Positions 13,455 through 26,797 of a DNA stretch of 64,000 bases are shown here, piece by piece. This DNA comes from Serinus canaria (lineage: Eukaryota; Chordata; Aves; Passeriformes; Fringillidae), in assembly GCF_022539315.1 (NCBI RefSeq), contig NC_066326.1, positions 9,192,601 to 9,256,600 on the forward strand, read 5' to 3'. How positions within the stretch are numbered: position 1 is the first letter of the stretch; each line of letters starts with the position of its first letter. The notes below the pieces were generated by a model. It ran no database searches, was not told the DNA's origin, and saw nothing but the letters and a program-made list of their open reading frames with translations. A program made the translations under genes and the position numbers.

Positions 13455-16400
13455 AAGAGAAACGGAAGGATCTTCACTATTCCTAAAGCCACCTTCATCA
13501 CAAACTAAAACAAGTCTTAAAAACACTCTTTCAGGGGCACAGGCTGTCAAGAATCACAAGTAATCACAGTCAATGCCACTTTATCACATTCTCTGTCAGA
13601 TGACACACTATGTATGGATTTCCCCTTATGATATATTTATAGCACTTTGTAAAGTTTCTCCTGCACTCCTGTACATCTCCATCAGTAAGTGTCTCCTCCA
13701 CAACACCTGCAGCTACAAAAACAAGTACATTGAAATATTATTACACTGAGCACCCATAAGTTAGCAAGCTCTGGAACTCGGGTTATCCCTTGTGCAAATG
13801 AAATACAAAACACTCCCTACCCATGCTGACACACACTGCTCTGCTGTGGGAATGCCAGCTCGTCCAGCACTGCCCCCCTCCTCTGACAGAAGGATCTCTA
13901 AATGCAAAGCTTAATAGAAACAGTTAATATCCTGAGTGTGGCTCTGAGCCATCTGAGCTCTGTGTGTAATATAATCAGGTTCATAATGCCCAGAATAGCA
14001 CTCTGGAGTCCTAGCACAGACTAAGACCTCACTGTATTAAGTGTTGTGGGGATAGTTGCAGCGGTGCCGTTTTCTCTTCTGTAAAATTACTGAGCGCCAT
14101 ATACAGGAACCAACCATAACCCATATTTTACAGAAGCTGGGACACAGGAGAGCAATGTACACTTTTCAAATGTCTTTTTTTGGCAGCTAAATCAAGTTAG
14201 TATTTTCACAGACACACTGAGGGAGGGAGGGAAGGGAACACTGAGGTTACTCTCTCTCCAGAGCAGAGAGGCAAAAGCCTAGTTCAGCCAAAGCTCACTG
14301 AGGCTCTTTATGTTCCTGTTCAGTGACAGAGGTCACTTGTCAAAGCCTGAACCAGATCTGGTCCAGGGCTGCCTGCTAAGCATGCTGGCAAAAGGATCTG
14401 AGCTATACCCTTCTTTGCAGTTGTTTGTGTTTCTTCAGCAACACCAAAGACCTGGAGTCTGTCCCAACACTGCTTGCACTGCCTTTGCTAAAAACTTGCC
14501 TTTTAGCTCCAAAGTAAAATTTGTCTTGAATTCTTTGTGCTCTGAATAAAGAGATCCCATACACAGGATCCATGAAGAAAGCAACTGCATGCGTTTGCTA
14601 AATCATTTCACTTATGCAAATTCTAATTTTCAGCACAGATTCCAGGTTACTTTCCTACCGTAAATACAGGTTAGATCCATGTTTGAGCTGATTGCCCTTT
14701 GAGGCTCTTTAGGTTCACATTGCACAGCAGGTGCTGCTCATGCTTCCAAAGCATCCACAAGTCACAGCTCTTCAATTCATTGATTTTTATGAAGCACCAG
14801 GTCATGCTTTCTGGCCTTCAGCTGATCACAGTTCATGAGCCTTCTGCACATTTTGGGCTTAGGAACTGTATGTGTCTGAAGTGAATAGAGACTAGATGCC
14901 TTTTGGCAAGATGCCTGAGGCAAAGGTCTCAAGAGGGAAATCCAGCATTTCCCAGGCTGATACAAATGGACAGGCATCCCCTTGCTTCAGCTTTTATTCC
15001 CTATTTGTGAGCTGGCTATGAAGAAGGACGTTCTCATCTCACCTAAAAATTCTGTGGTTTTAGCATTGTTTTTCCTTTTTTTCAGCTGTGTGGTTGTCCT
15101 CAAGAAGAGGAGCCCCATCAGCCCATGCAGTGTCTCAGCAGAGTCCATTCTGCCCTGGCAGCATGTTCTCCTGAGCTAAACAGAACAGGTGGGGAGGCAG
15201 GAAGACAAACTTCCACAAAGCTGTTTCTTAAACCAGATTTACAGGGATACAGTGAAACAGAGGAAGGGTCAGAGAAGGCTGAACACATTTATAGCTAACC
15301 GACAAGACTGCCAGGAGAGACCCTGACCTAAAACAGATTTTCAGGGAGAAACACCAAGTCCAACGATCACTTGCAGCCCAGCTGGGAGCTGCCACTGCCT
15401 CCACTCTGGCTGTACCACTGCAATGCCATCACAACCACAGTACCATCTTTCCCACTGAAATACCTGTTCCTCTAACAGGAGGTCATAAAAACTACCTCAT
15501 CTTTTGCATGCCACGAATGATCAGGATCTGAAAGTCTTCGTTTTGGCACCTAAAGTAAGTACTGTGAAAATGCTACAGGAGATTTTTGCTAGAACAGGTG
15601 TGAAGAGCTTTCCAACTTCTTGAAAGAGATAATGTGTACATAGGCAACCCAGTGCAGAACTGCAGGGACAGCAAAAATGGAAGTCCTACTGCTGTTGTGA
15701 ACATTCCTGAGGCTCTTAGTGTGGGAAAGAGGAGAGAGTTGGTTGCTGCTTTACCTGTAGTCACTCAGGAGACAAGCCATCAAGATCTACAGAAATTATG
15801 ATTATCTTCTGGAATAACAGATGCAGTTTCTGGGAGAAAGATTTTTCATAGGGATATTTTTGACTATTGGTTGAACAACTTCTTTGTTACAGACTACAGA
15901 AAAAAAAAGACCCTTTTTGCTATTGCTTTGCCATTCAAGACATTGTCATTGTCACCTTTCAGATGTGTAAGTGTAAGAGACAGCAGCAGCTGAGCTGTAG
16001 TAATTAGGAGAGAGAGATGTGCAGACCTTGTCTCACATCTTCCTGTTAAGATGCAGTTTACACTCTGGCAGGTTTAACAGTCCCCAATGAAAATAAGCCA
16101 TCTGCATCTGCTCCAGCACAACATCCTCATTTCTGAACCCTTCAAGCAGTTCTGGAAAAATCAGCATTGCCTCCCTGCTTTTTTCAGGCCTAAATGCAGT
16201 CACAAACCCATTAATTCTCTTACAGTAATGCAGGAACATTGGCTCTAGACCTGTTCACAAAGAATCTACTTTGAAAAAACCCCGTTTCCCATTTTATTCA
16301 GGCATCTACTGAGTTCCAAGTTTCACTGCTTTCTGTACTTGCAGCAGGGAAGCCAAGAGGGACGCAAGCAACCTTATTCAATTCTATTCACAAGCACCCT

Positions 16401-19400
16401 TCCCTGGGAAAGCCAATAACTTTCAGAAGGTCTCTGCAGACTTTGCTCCACTGCTTTGCACATTGGAGAATGGCTGGTTGGTAATCCTCTTTTCACTCAG
16501 TGAGCACAGACCCAAAGGTTTTCATTCCTGTGAGCTCAGAAATTTCCATTTCCATTTGAGAGAGACATTTTCCTGGCAGTTCTCAAAAGATGCATTTGTA
16601 AAATAGGGAAACAACCTCAAGGAATGCTAAAGCAAAGGAATAAAGCAGTACATGGACAGCCTTTCTACCTCAGCCAGGAAAGGAAATTCCTTCTCAGCAC
16701 CAATGCCCCATAAACACAACCTACTCTGCAACTACCAAATACTTGATCAAAACAAAGTGACCAGCTGACCACCCTGCCCTGCACAAACACCAGACATTTT
16801 CAGATCACCTGGGGCAACAGCCTCCAAAATTTGAAATGAAAGAAAGAGTCCAGAAATGTGCATTTGTGTGTGCAGGAAATACAAGCAAAGAAAAGGGGTA
16901 CACATCAGATGGCTGCAACACATTAGAGAGGTGAAGGTGTTCTGCTGAACTCACTACAGGAAGACATGCTCACATCAGTGGTTTTTAAACTTGTAGTCCA
17001 TAGACTTTTGCTGTCTCCAAAGATAACTAAAAAGCCAAATCCATTGCTGTATCTGTATTGTAAAATGTTTAGAAATTTGCAAATCCAAAGAGGTTGAAAC
17101 TTGCTTCTTCCAAGTGCAAAAGATTTAGATGGCCCAAAGCCAAGTCCCAGAAAAAAAGCCCTAGTCAGTGGCTCAGGAATGCCAGCTCTTAACACTGACC
17201 TAATGCATACAAACCCTCCAGTAGGGCAATTCACATATCATCTCCCACAAAAACTCACTTAAAATTGCAGCTATCATTCATTGCCTTACTCCTCTGCCAG
17301 GGAAACCTAAGTGAGTCTCACTTTGACACCCTCCAATGTAGTCAGCCGTGTGAGCTATTTCTCTGCCTTGCTTTAGGGGATTCCTGCTTGGTGTTTCTGT
17401 AGAGAGGAACAAGAAGGCTTCACACTGCAACAGGCAGGATCCCCTCCATCACTCCCAGCTCCTTAGCAAAGGCATTCCTGAGGTGCACTGTGCCCTAACA
17501 AATCAACAAAAGCGCTCCGGGTTTCCTGGCAGCTGGAAACTGGAATTCTGCAGTGAAGGCAAACACCTCTCCAGCTAAAGCAAACACAGCCAGGGAGCCC
17601 CTGCTGAGCACCACAGCTACTGTCAAAAGAGGGACAGGGAGAAGGTGGGATCATAAAGCATCAGGCAGACAAAGACCAATCCAACATAAAGACAGAAGAT
17701 GGTCATAAGCCCAGCCCTGACACAGGCATTCCTCTGTCCAGGCATGTGCTTGCCAAAATGGTTTATCAGAATAAACCCACAAAGCTCCATTTTTAGAGCA
17801 ATTACCATCCTGCCCTGATACAGATGGTACTTTTGCCTTTAAGAGCATTTACTTTAGTGTTTAGAAGACCCATGTAAAAGACCCTGCAAAAATACAGAAC
17901 AAAAATAGCCTAGTCTTAAACAGCTTATAACTTAACTCTAAAATAAACGGAGACAAAGGGAACAGCAGTGATCAACGTGAGCAGCACTCAGCTCAGCAGA
18001 ACAAGACGACTCCTGTTTCCAGGGGTAAAGGAAGGCGTTTGGTTTTTTTTTTCTTTTTAAACTATATAACAGAAAAAAACTGATGAAAGATTTGAGAGAA
18101 GAATTATTAGGTGGGTTGGAATACATTTATGGGCCAACCACCTCTCAAAGAGAAACCAAACCAGCATTTTTCAAAAGCAGCACAAGGAAACAACAGAGGG
18201 TAATGTTACCAGACAAACAGCAGCAAGAGCCCAGTTTCCAGCACTAATATTTGCTAGATTGCATACAAAAAACTAGATGGGCTGCCTCAGTACCTTGTTT
18301 TCAGTTGCACTTGACGAGTAAGGGAAAGGAGAAGTAAGGGAAGGAACCAAGCAGGGCTGAAATAATGGCAGCAAAAGCAAAAGAGCTGCCTGCCTCAAAT
18401 GCTCTTACAACAGGCACAAGCCCATCAATAGCATAAAATATCTCTCATTCAATAAAACAAAGGCATCTTCCTCAGATGCACCCTGAGAGCTGGAATAAAT
18501 ACCCAGATTTTACCATCTCCCCCTCCTGATGGTTATGCTCTCCCACAGGGAGTTTCCTGGTAACACTTTCAGCGCATGGATGGGATGTAGCAGAGGGTGT
18601 GAACAAATTTACTTATGTCAGACCCGATCTGGACTGCAAATCCAAGTCTTCAGCCTCCATGGCATAATTTGGAGCCCTCACTTTGAGACCACTGTAAGGC
18701 TCACTTTCCTTCCCACTCCCTGGAAGAACCACCAGATACCAGCCCATAAGCAAATACTGCCTTTAGGGTAAATCCTGGTCTACCTACACGAGGGTAATTG
18801 AGACACACAGATGCCAGGCAGCTGACAGTGCACAGCAACGGTGCAAAACCAGCAGCCCCATCAGCAGGTGAGTGCCAGGAACTCCCACACCACAAACCAT
18901 CCACCCCCAGCCCGAGGGAGATCCAGCTGGCAGAGTTGTGCTGTCTTTGGGAAGACCATGAGTGGCACTTAAAACCCTGAGTCTCAGGAAAGAAGTAACA
19001 GCTGAATGTGCAGGGTGAAGGACTCCTACATATGTATAGTGGAGAGACACACACAAAGGAGGGCGGGGGGGCAGCTGGGAAGAGTGACAGCAAGACTTGT
19101 CTCTGAGCCTTGTGCTTTTTTTGACCTTTCAGTTAAAGATTCTCCAAAAAGGCACTGCTCAGCCCCAAGCCTGATTAGATGTCTTGGGAAAAACAGAGCA
19201 CAAAGCATCACACATGAATGAGCACAGAGCCATAACACGATCTTGATATTCCCACCCATCCATATGGCCAAAAAAAGCCACGTTCTTCAATGCAAACATT
19301 GGCAGCAGCAATATGAAACGAATGTGTTAATTAGCAGATTTTGCAATCCAGCACACAGCAGAGACTGCTGATGGTGGCTATTATATAGTCAATCAGAAGA

Positions 19401-22400
19401 GAAACAGAACAAGTACCACGTTACTTAAACCATTCACAACAAGGTTAATAATTTGCTAATTGCATATTTTTGGCCTGAGCAGACCAAGGTCTGTTTTTCA
19501 AGCTTCTTTTCTCAAAGGTATTTTGAGATGTATTTAGTAGGGCAAGCTCTCCATCACTTACAACTCTTCTCTTTGTTAACATTCAGTCTCAACTTGAATG
19601 TTTAGCTTAAATTCAAGAAAGGCCACTGCCTTGCTTTACACGGCATCAAACTAAATGAGCTCAATGATTTCCCAGCCTTGTAAAGTTCTTTCACTTTCAG
19701 CCTGTAAACAATCACAAGTTATTCTGAAACAATCAGAGGCTAAATAACAACATTCATCAGATTTACTTCTTGTATAGGATTTTCACATTGAATGCAAGAG
19801 AAGATTATGAAACTGAATTACTTAAATGCCATTGGATTTTAACACAATTCCTTTTAGTACATGGGTTTACACACTAAATGCTTAATAAAACTCTACTCTC
19901 CTAAAAAGTTTAATCAATAAAATAAATACTGCTGGACAGGTGAGATACACTATTTCACCATTACACTGATATTTCTAAGAAATATAAAAAATATAAAGAA
20001 GATTTCATTTTCATTAGATATTTGAAGTACACACCTCAAGGTGACACTCCTGTCATGAACAAAATTCTTTACATCCAGGATGTACCACTCATGGTGCATA
20101 AATCATCTAGATATAAACAAAGTTTGGAAGGAAAAGAACATGACTGAATTGGTCTTGGGGTTATTTCTAAAGCACAGAAAAACAGAAATCAATTGCACCA
20201 GGACTAGTCAGAGTCACATAATTTAAGGTACAGCCGCTCTGATTTCCTGCCTAACACACAGGCACTGTTCCATTTTATCCACTCACACCTCCATAAAGCC
20301 CATTAAGTGGTTCTGTGAAATGTAGTGGTTTATGGCATCCAGACTAAAGGCCTTTGGAGGTCAAAACCTAAGTTCACTACTCTGCTAGTAGTTTGCTACA
20401 ATGGCTCAATCATTCTTTCTGGCAGCGAGGCCAGACTAATTTCTTATTTGTTTGCCTTCTGCCTTGAGCCATTAATTCCTTCTCTGCTGGATTAAAGAGG
20501 AGCTTCTCAGAGTCAATTATGCACATGTTTTAACCAACTCACCTTTCAATAGCTTTTTTGGCAATCAACAGATTGGTCCCATCAGCGTCTCAGTACAAAG
20601 CATCTTTTCTTGAGTCCTTGAACAACTTTTTCCTGTTTGTTTGTTTGGTTTTAAAATATCAATTTGATTGTCCTCCCCCCACCTCTCTCCCCTTCTTCAG
20701 GGTCACTGCTTTGGTGAGGCACAATCAGTGAAAAACCAGCATCTCTGGCACACAGAAGTCCAAACTTGCCTCTATCAGATGGATGCAATTTCACTGGACT
20801 CATTTTACAGCATAACGGAGGAGCTACAGAAATCAGGCTGCAAAGATGGTATCAATTCACTAACAGTCAATTATCTGACTGTACTGAGGGTAAGGAGCTC
20901 ATTTCTTTCTTAATCGCCATTTAATCATTTCTCCAAAACCTCTAAGGTAAACTTCACTACCTCCCCATTCTGCCAAAAACTTACATACTATTCAGAACAT
21001 TTAAGCAAGAAAATTCCTACATTCCTGTCATATCTAGCCATGGTTTTGAATTTTTCCTCAGCATGGCCTGCTTCTCTGCTGAATCAACATTAGCAGTGGC
21101 TTTAGACTTATTTTCAGAAAACTGATGAACTACTGAACAGCAGAGGACACTGCTGATGCTTGCTGAAGTCACCTGCTAGGAATACCACTTTCTGAAATGT
21201 ACCCAGTAACCCATGATTTCAGAAGCATCAGCCTTTTATTTTAATTAAATAATTATGAGGTTTGCTGTTGGTGTTGGCACAGATCAATTATTCATACCAT
21301 TCTATGGCTCCAAGTCAAACATCCAAGAAACACATTACATGAACAGTCACCTGCTGCCGTGTTCCTTTCCAGCAGCACTTTCTTACTATTAACACAATCC
21401 ATCCCTTCAGAGGTGTATATCCTCTGAAGTACACACCAAAATTATAACTCAAACCTACCCAAAGACCTAACTTATTCAAGGTACTGCATGAAAAGCATTA
21501 ATCCCTTGTAGGTGTTAACCAGGCACTCCATATCACAAGGACTGGTACCTTCCTCTACTTCTGTTCTAGCAGCAGGCCCATTGAACTTCCACCTCTGACC
21601 AGATTTCCATTGTGTGGCACTTCTCATTTTGTGTTACTTCTCATTTGGTGTTGTACAATAAACCCACATCTAAGTTTGCAAAGGGCACAAGGTAGAGAGC
21701 TTATGCTCTGTGTAAGGCAGGAGCATGGGCCAGCTTTGGGTGTGGGTCAGTGTGACAGCTGGAAGGGCTTGCTCTGTTACACCACTTGGAAGAAAATAAT
21801 TCCAAGGCAATAGTAGAATAAAATATATGGCTTTTGCCAGTCCTTACCTTGGCACTTTCAAAGCAAGAAATTTATTTCCCATTGTGAACCCCCTGGCCCA
21901 GCTATCTGGGAGCACCAATACCTGGCTGTCTGTCAGGGACAAGATCACCAAGACAGCTCCAAGTAGCAGGAACAAGCAGCCTATGGAAAACTGGTTTCAG
22001 GGAAGGCTACCCATCAGTTTGAACAGCAGAAAGTCTGCTCATATTTATGCATGATTGCTCAAGTGAACTGCATGACTGCTTTTGTTGATCTGCTCGCAGC
22101 GATCCATTCTTTCAGTAGGAACACCAGGAGAAAGCCACGCTGGGACTGGGCAAGGGGAAAAAAAACACCCCGTGGACACACTGAATGGGACAGAAAATTC
22201 CCCTACAATTTCTGTAAGCTTATTTCCAGCAATGCCCTGCATTGACTTTTCTAGCAGCTTTTTGGGACACCTCCACACATCAAAGCCCAAGCCACACCAC
22301 AGTAGTCATTTTCACTAAATCTACTTTAGAAATTGATTAAACAATTGATTTTTTCATAGCTTAGATATATACAAAGTGACCTTTCCATCCCACAAAAAAC

Positions 22401-25400
22401 CAAAGGGAATTAACACACGTAAACAGAATCTTCATTTAAAAGGTAGTATTTTGCTCCCTTAGAGGGAAAGTCCTGCAATACTTTATTTTTTCTTGCATCT
22501 CTCAAAAGATCAATTTTCCTTCCTCCAATTGAGCTTTTCACCTTTCTGTCCAAAACAGGCCAAAGGCACAAGACTTCTCAGAGCAAACACAGAAAAGCAG
22601 CCTGAAGACAAACACAGGTCTTCCTACAGGTCACCAAGTGGTAAAGACATCAGTACTATTTTGTCAGCTAACAGTTCTATTTCAGTCTGTGAAGCAGCAA
22701 CACAGAAGACAGTTCCCAGCAGAGATAAAGAGTTTTACAATCACAAAAAGTTTTATTTTTTCTCTATACAGAAAAGAGGGTTTTGAGATGTATTTTTCAT
22801 TACCGAGTGGAATAACAAGAATGGTCCATGTGTTTATACTGTTTGAGACCATTTCCCTTGTGAATCATTGCATACATAAAATTTCTACCTGCTTAAAATA
22901 AACACATTGTGTTTTGGGCAAAGTTCCTTCATTAGGACCTTGTGCCTTCTGGTCCTTTCTACATGGTGCACTTGGGGATGCAGATTACAGTCCTAGAGCT
23001 GAAAAGCCAGGTGTCATTTGTGTTTTGATGATCAAACAGGCTCTGGCAGCCTGCAGAACACACAGTGTCAGTAATTGTCACTGTAGCACCCGTTAGGATC
23101 TCACTGTGCTGGCAGCACTGGGAGGAAGGCAAACAGATGCATAGCCCAGTGGCTTTCAAACATGCAGGAAAAGGATGAAACCACAGAACTGGGAGTGCAG
23201 GTCATTCTCCTGTAACAGCTTTGCTCAGTGCAAAGTAGCATCCCAGCAGCATCCTGGGACTTGCATGTGGATGCTAAACACCTGCAGCAGGCACAGACAC
23301 AAACCTTTGATCAGCAAGAGAACGCCAAAATGCAAAAGTACTTAAACAGAAATGTTCTTGGGACTGTGTGAGCAGCACCAGCACACAAATTCCTCCCAGC
23401 AGGACACCCATCCCTGTCATCCACTGGAGGGTAAACACCATTCAGATGTCATTTGTCTGTAGCTAATGAGTTTGGCATTCATAGGTCCATGGCAAGAGCT
23501 CGGCCACAGCAGGTCTGTGATGCTGGGATGCTCTAGATATATTTGGATGGCTGGATCCAAAATAACACTGTTATGTGATATGTCCATCAGCTTGCCCACT
23601 CTTTCCACTCTTCACAATCCTTATTCACAGAGTTTAAGAGAGACAGCTCTCCACAGTGGTGGGGCCTAGTTAAGCATTGTGAACAGTGGCCATTATCAGT
23701 ATAGGTCATTAAGTAAACCTTCATGATGCCACCACCCTGTACAGACAGGCATCAGACCCACAATGAAACAGAACAATTACTTGCAAGACCATCAATGGCA
23801 GGGGGCTGCCTGTGTTCTATGCCCAGAAAATGCATTTAAAAAGCTCAAGTATCCACAACAGTACTGCCAGTACAACATACAGGAATAACTCAAAAACATA
23901 ATTAGCAAGAAAGCATGATTGTCAGAAGCCTTTATATTTGTGGCACTCTGCTGAGCCTGTTACTGAGGCTACTGACACAGGCTTTCACCTCCCCTGCAGA
24001 CCAGTTCAGTGTGGAGAAGGAAGGGGCCATGGTGACTCGGGCACTGTGAGGACAGAGACTTGACTGTCCCAAGCCCAGAGAAAGCAAAACAGGCTAAATG
24101 GCTCTTTCATCTGGTCCTGTGCAGCTGCTTATATGACCACACTGCCAGCAGCACAGTTCCTGCTGCCCATCTGTGCTGCTGTGGGAGGTCATCCTGCAGG
24201 TACCTGCCCTCTGGGCAGTACAGAGAGCAAGAGCAGCATTAGTATGGCAGCTGCTCTACCCCACCACTCCTTTTTCTTTAGCTCTGCATCATCTCAGCAG
24301 TGCTGGGCACAAAGCACAACCAGACACTCCAGCTCTGGGGCTCCAGCTGCCTGTTACTGAGGCCAAGGAGCTCAGCACATCGAGTCACTCGGGGATGGCA
24401 GTGCCGCAGGGGCTGCTCTGCCTTCCTGCCAATTCAAATTCTGCCTATGCTGCCAAGAGGACAAGCTGGTAGCAATCACCCAGGGCCATTCTGAAATTGC
24501 ACATGCACCTCTGTTGGCTGTCACACATCTGGAGAACAGTTTCTGGTTACAAATCCCCATAAGAGAGGAAAAAAATTAGATCAAAGGAGGAAATAAACAG
24601 TACGAGTCAGTGTTACCCGTGACAGCCACGGCAGTGCCTCAGAAGGCACAGGCACACAAGGGAACCACACCTCTCCATCACAGCCATGAGAAAGCTGCAC
24701 TGCCATGCAGGACCAACACCAAAATGCCCTTGCAATCTTTGTCTTAAATCTCTCTCAAGTTTCAGGTTGACATGAAATGCAATTCAAAATACATTTCAGC
24801 TAAGGATCAGAATATAAATTCACAAATGCTGTAGTCTCTCCAGGTACTTCAGCCTTTCTGCAGCCTCATTTCATCAATTTCTATCAAAATGCTGAAACGA
24901 TCTGGCAAATAAACCAAGCCCCTGGTTAGTACTTCTCCATTTCTCACAGTGGCACACACAGATCTCATGCAATTAATTCAGTTGCAGATCAGCTTTACCA
25001 TTCTCTGGGGTAGAATCATTCAGTAGTAGACTGTAATCTGTATGCAAAAAGTCAAGCAGGAAGCAAATAAAGATCAAAATATTGATGTCAGTGCAATTCA
25101 AAAGTCCAGGAACTTCTTCTGCACTAGACATCTCTAGCACATACAACTTTTGGCTACACTAGAATTAGGAGACAGTAGAAGACAGGTGAAAAGAGTTTAT
25201 GTCTCTGGTATGTGGAAGACAGCAAACAGATGATCAAAATTCTCACCACATGTGTTACCAAAATGCTCTCACGTATGATAATTTTGTAATTCACTAACAC
25301 AATCGCTCTCTCTAGCATTTTAAGAAGGTTCAATGCAAAAAAATCTTGGGATCAAGGCTGAAAGTACTAAAGAGAGAGTTGCTTCAGGACCATTAACTAA

Positions 25401-26769
25401 CTCCAAGCTGTCCAAAACGCTACAACAGCTTCAGTGAGGACATGATTTCTGATAAAGCCTGGTCTGGCAGGACCATCTCTGAAGCCATGGCTCCTCTGCT
25501 TCAAATATTTTTTGTCTGAAGGACTTCCAGCTGAGCAGAACACTCAGCAGGCAGTGCCAGGAGCATTTTCTCAAGCATTTGCTTGGCCAGCTGTCCACAG
25601 AGGTTGGCATTTCTTTATGGAAATTAGAGAACCCAAAAATTCTTCATTGTCTCACACAGGAGGATGAGGGCATGGGCACTTGTAAGCACAGAGAGATTTC
25701 AAGAGCACACAACCTTCAGGAGTCAGGATCAGAGGGGGAGAGACAGGTGGCACTCCAGTTCTTAATGTAACTCCTCACAAAGAGCAGGGAAGTCACTTAA
25801 CCAAACTGTGAAATGATGCAGTACAGGAAAGCTAAAAGAGCAAAGATTGAAACAAAATTATTTTGAAATTACATACATGGGCAGAAACCCTCAGCTGAAA
25901 ACACTACTTCTATGTAGTAATTTTGAGAATTATTATAACTGGGTAAGATGTCAAACATAACCATTCTATTTATAGAATGACATGCAATGTAGTCAGAAAA
26001 CAAGTTTCATCAACATAAATGCTTGAACACAATCAGCTTCCTCCACCTGCACAGTTCCAGGCACAACTACCCTCCTGCCACAGCAGAGCTGCAGGGAAGG
26101 GTGGGACACAAGGACTGCATTCTCCTTGCAGTAACAGCAGCAGGATGAACCCCATCATTGAGACTCAATAGCACATTATGCTGAGATAAGCTGACACACA
26201 TGTTTTTTTTCACTGAAACCCAGAAGCACTGCCTTTAATTTCAGAATTAAGGAAAAGTGCAAAGAGAGGGAGAATGGTGATGACTTGAAATTGTCTGCAC
26301 CTGCAGATACAAAGCAACAGCAAACCATTTAGTCAATACCTTACAGCTGTGTATCCCAATGGCTCACCACAAATTCCATGTGGGTATCTAGAGCAAGTGG
26401 TGACACATTTCCTAAACTCCAGTCCCCAGTACAGAGGCAGCCTGGCTAAACCACCACCAGAAGCAAAGATCAGTCCCCTTACAGCCTGTGACACAGGGAC
26501 TGGAGAATTCCCACATGAGATAGACCAGGAATAGATACAAGTAGCAAGATAAAATTACAGTGTTCAAATACTTCAAGAAGGGAAATGAATTATCATTTTC
26601 TAGAAGGGAGTAGCTATGAAGTTGCAAGAATTTTGAGAGCAGCAATGCTGGTGCAGAGCAGAGGCTGGGGAAACTCAACAGTTCCAGGCTGTTCCACAGT
26701 TACAGTTCAGAGCCAAAAGCAAAGCAAAATCTCACACGTTTAGCAGGCACAGAAGAAGTGATCCTAACA

Positions 26770-26797
26770 GTACTTGCAGTTTTTACACTGCAAGTAC
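26770..26797. repeat. Perfect inverted repeat, 11-bp arms, 6-nt loop
   Basis: The left arm GTACTTGCAGT (26770-26780) and right arm ACTGCAAGTAC (26787-26797) are exact reverse complements around the loop TTTTAC. The stem is too short for a microRNA precursor. Confidence 0.75.

Noticed and set aside
16033..16239. 68-codon minus-strand frame with a protein-like composition
   Set aside because: No acceptor/donor context, no recognised family, and length within chance expectation for AT-rich sequence.
23417..23608. 63-codon minus-strand frame (MERVGKLMDISHN...)
   Set aside because: No splice context and no recognisable similarity; expected by chance.
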